Assembly: GCA_005883365.1 (NCBI GenBank)
Contig: VAXA01000226.1
Location: 1-7,204, forward strand
Direction: 5' to 3'
DNA length: 7,204 nucleotides
Source of the DNA: Actinomycetota bacterium
GTDB lineage: Bacteria; Actinomycetota; Thermoleophilia; Gaiellales; Gaiellaceae
Shown: piece after piece, positions 5,240 through 7,204 of the stretch
How positions within the stretch are numbered: the stretch's first letter is position 1
Layout: each line of letters starts with the position of its first letter
Translations under genes and position numbers: made by a program
The notes under the pieces: model-generated
Databases searched by the model: none
Told to the model about the DNA's origin: nothing
The model's input: only the letters and a program-made list of their open reading frames with translations

Positions 5240-6468
5240 CAGTCCTCGATTCCCAGTCCGATTGCGACGGCGAGGGAGCCGTCCTGGCCACCGGAGCTGA
5301 TGCCGTGCCCCGAGCCGACGCGTGCGAACGGGTCGGCGACACGGACGCTGATGCCGACCAGCTCCTCGAGCTGCTCGGCGAGCCCCTGAAGGTGGGCGCC
5401 GCCGCCGGTGATCGTGATCTCGGCGAAGCCCAGGGAGTCCGGCTGATCCTGATAGAAGTGGAGGGAGGAGGCGAGCTCGCGTGCCAGGCCGTTCACCTCG
5501 CGCCGCGCTGCCTCGACCGCACGGATCGTGCGCTCGTCGGCCGGCTCCTGCGGCGCGTCGCTCGAGATGTCGAGCGTCCGCTTGATCCGGTCGGCTTCGC
5601 CGGCGTCGACCTCGAGGGCACGCTCGATCGCTGCCGTGACACGCGTTCCGCCCCAGTCGAGGACTCTCGTGAACTCGCAGACCCGCCCGTCGGAGACGGC
5701 GACCGTGGTGCGGTCGTGTCCGATCGAGACGGCGACGCGGGCTGCCTCGGCGCGCTGTCCGGCCGGAAGCGGATCGCCGCCGACGGCACGGAGCAGGGCG
5801 AAGGCCTCGATGTCGATTCCGAGGAGCTCGATCTTCGCCGCGGCGCACGTGGCCGCGAAGCGGTCGACGAGATCGCGATAGGCGACGGCGAGCAGCACCC
5901 GGTCCGGGGCCGTCGTCTCCTCGACGATGTGGTAGTCGAGCATCGCCTCTTCGGTGGGGATCGGCAGGGTCTCGTAGGCGCGGAAGCGAATGGCATTCGC
6001 GAGCTGCCGCGGGTCGTCGACGGTGGGACGCTCGAAGACGCGGACCCCGGTGCGGCTGCTGCCGATGCCGAGGCGCACGTTCTTGCGCGGGAGGTCGGCG
6101 GCCGAGAAAAAGGCTGCGATCTCGTTGGCCAGCGCCTCGAAGTCCCGCACCTCGCCTCCCGCCACGACGTCGGGCGGAAGCGTGTGCCGCGCAGCCTTGA
6201 CGAGCTTCGGCCTCCCGTTGTTCACGATGACGGCGGCCGCGAGCTCCGACGAGCCGATGCTGAGCCCGACGACCTGCTTGTGCCGGCCACCGGAAAGTGT
6301 CGAGGAGGCCTTCCGCTGCTTCGGCGCACGCTTGGGAAGCGAGAGGTTGCGCTTCGGCGATTCGTTCTTCTGCGTCTCCTCTTGCGTCGGCGACCCGGCC
6401 TCGGCCTTCGTCGACGGCTTGCGCTTGAAGGAGACGTCCTTCTTCAAGAAGTCGGTGATTCCGCTCAC
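5239..6468 (-). CDS. pilM: PilM, actin-like cytoplasmic pilus assembly protein
   Basis: A 409-residue member of the PilM/FtsA/actin-like family that binds the PilN N terminus on the cytoplasmic face and helps couple the ATPases to the pilus machine. After a 65-residue basic extension, the phosphate-1 motif region is VVGLSIGSSELAAAV (66-80), the phosphate-2 region is VAVSIGHDRTTVAVSDG (245-261), and the adenosine motif is ITITGGGAHLQG (351-362). The PilM-typical AIRFRAYETLPIPTEEAMLDY (159-179) is clear. The length exceeds a usual PilM of about 350 residues because of the N-terminal extension. Ser70 and Ser248 occupy positions that are normally acidic in the two phosphate motifs. The GTG start overlaps the pilT stop as GTGA and is preceded by AGGAG at good spacing. 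There is no signal peptide or membrane segment. Confidence 0.94.
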   Translation of the reverse strand: MSGITDFLKKDVSFKRKPSTKAEAGSPTQEETQKNESPKRNLSLPKRAPKQRKASSTLSGGRHKQVVGLSIGSSELAAAVIVNNGRPKLVKAARHTLPPDVVAGGEVRDFEALANEIAAFFSAADLPRKNVRLGIGSSRTGVRVFERPTVDDPRQLANAIRFRAYETLPIPTEEAMLDYHIVEETTAPDRVLLAVAYRDLVDRFAATCAAAKIELLGIDIEAFALLRAVGGDPLPAGQRAEAARVAVSIGHDRTTVAVSDGRVCEFTRVLDWGGTRVTAAIERALEVDAGEADRIKRTLDISSDAPQEPADERTIRAVEAARREVNGLARELASSLHFYQDQPDSLGFAEITITGGGAHLQGLAEQLEELVGISVRVADPFARVGSGHGISSGGQDGSLAVAIGLGIED

Positions 6469-7204
6469 TGTGCAGCTCCTGCGACTCGGAGGCCGCGGAG
6501 GGCCTCGGGAAGGTGTTCGTCGGAAGGTGGTGCGATGCCGCTGCGTGCGAGCAGCGCCTCGAACTCTTCGCGCCGGCTCGTCACACCGAACGCGGTGTCA
6601 CGGGTGATCTGCCGACTCAGCACCAGCTCGGCGAGGGATTGCTCCATCGTCTGCATCCCGCGCGTGGTGTTCGTCTGCATGATGGAATAGATCTGCTCGG
6701 TCTTGCCCTGACGCACGAGGTTGCGGACGGCGTCGTCGGGCAGCAGCACCTCGAGAGCAGGGACGCGCCTACGGCCGTCGGAGGTCGGGAGCAGCGTCTG
6801 CGTGACGACCCCCTGGAGCGAGGCGGCGAGCTGCATCCGGACCTGCCCCTGCTGGGCCGACGGGAAGACGTCGATGACGCGGTCGATCGTGCTCGGCGCG
6901 CTCTGCGTGTGCAGGGTGGCGAGCACGAGGTGACCGGTCTCGGCTGCGGTCAGCGCGGTCGAGATCGTCTCGAGGTCGCGCATCTCGCCGACGAGGATCA
7001 CGTCGGGGTCCTGGCGGAGCGCGCCGCGCAGCGCCTCGGCGAATCCCTTCGCGTCTGCGCCGATCTCGCGCTGGTTCACGACCGAAGTCTTGTGCTGGTG
7101 GAGGAACTCGATCGGGTCTTCGATCGTGACGATGTGCAGTGACCGGCTCTCGTTGATCGAATCGATCATCGTCGCGAGGGTCGTCGACTTACCGGAGCCC
7201 GTCG
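6465..7204 (-). CDS. pilT: PilT, type IV pilus retraction ATPase (5' end outside the window)
   Basis: The C-terminal part of a hexameric secretion-superfamily ATPase, entered at Walker A (TGSGKSTTLA, about 7202-7173). Also visible are the Asp box TIEDPIEF, Walker B DPDVILVGEMRD, the His box TGHLVLATLHT and the PilT-specific AIRNLIRE-type motif AVRNLVRQGK (about 6731-6702). The last motif separates PilT from the extension ATPase PilB. In-window catalytic motifs are intact. About 246 codons are present; the missing N-terminal part, roughly the first third, would hold the PAS-like domain. The ATG at 7169 is internal to Walker A and is not the start. A tail of about 30 residues (ending LRGLRVAGAAQ) follows the last conserved helix. 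The stop overlaps the pilM start. Confidence 0.95.
   Translation of the reverse strand, partial: TGSGKSTTLATMIDSINESRSLHIVTIEDPIEFLHQHKTSVVNQREIGADAKGFAEALRGALRQDPDVILVGEMRDLETISTALTAAETGHLVLATLHTQSAPSTIDRVIDVFPSAQQGQVRMQLAASLQGVVTQTLLPTSDGRRRVPALEVLLPDDAVRNLVRQGKTEQIYSIMQTNTTRGMQTMEQSLAELVLSRQITRDTAFGVTSRREEFEALLARSGIAPPSDEHLPEALRGLRVAGAAQ

Noticed and set aside
4611..5342. Upstream extension of the pilO open frame to 482 codons
   Set aside because: The added part is an Arg/Pro-rich out-of-frame reading of pilN and pilM. The GTG at 4610 has a strong ribosome site and gives a standard PilO.
5305..6690. A 461-codon plus-strand open frame opposite pilM and the end of pilT
   Set aside because: It is longer than pilM but has shadow composition (Arg, Asp, Gly, Leu) and no recognisable domain. 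The opposite strand encodes clear PilM and PilT.

Overview
This is a high-GC window from a bacterial chromosome. It carries most of a type IV pilus (T4P) machinery operon on the minus strand. At the left end a tRNA-Tyr gene and a flavin-dependent geranylgeranyl-reductase-family gene diverge from each other. The GC content, the GTG starts, the single-gene GGR-family oxidoreductase and the Thr/Ala/Pro-rich linkers suggest an actinobacterium, perhaps a Thermoleophilia-type lineage that carries T4aP genes. That placement is inference; no taxonomic marker in the window settles it.

Layout, left to right. Bases 1-242 hold no recognisable gene, only several short palindromes and a four-copy GAGT repeat that ends at the tRNA 3' end. 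A class II tRNA-Tyr (anticodon GTA) lies at 243-324 on the minus strand. The 28 bases between it and the next gene contain two back-to-back -10-like hexamers sharing one TA step. On the plus strand, 353-1480 encodes a FAD-dependent oxidoreductase that appears to be translated from a leaderless mRNA. Its 3' end overlaps the 3' end of pilC, which comes from the opposite direction, by 35 bp.

From 7204 down to 1446 seven minus-strand genes follow in transcription order: pilT (5' end outside the window, entered at Walker A), pilM, pilN, pilO, a PilP/GspC-like single-pass protein, a PilV/GspI-like minor prepilin, and pilC. Five of the six junctions overlap by 1-4 nt and the sixth has a 2-nt gap, so this is one translationally coupled operon. 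No promoter for it is visible; it must lie beyond 7204.

How the genes work together. PilT powers pilus retraction. PilC is the inner-membrane platform on which the ATPases act. PilM binds the cytoplasmic NLLP motif of PilN. PilN and PilO form the membrane alignment pair, and the PilP-like protein sits where pilP normally follows pilO. The minor prepilin would be incorporated near the pilus tip or prime assembly. pilQ (secretin), pilB, pilD and a major pilin are not in the window. The main points of interest are the PilP-like protein without an adjacent secretin, a PilM with serine at both phosphate-loop acidic positions, and the interlocked divergent promoters at the tRNA/oxidoreductase boundary.
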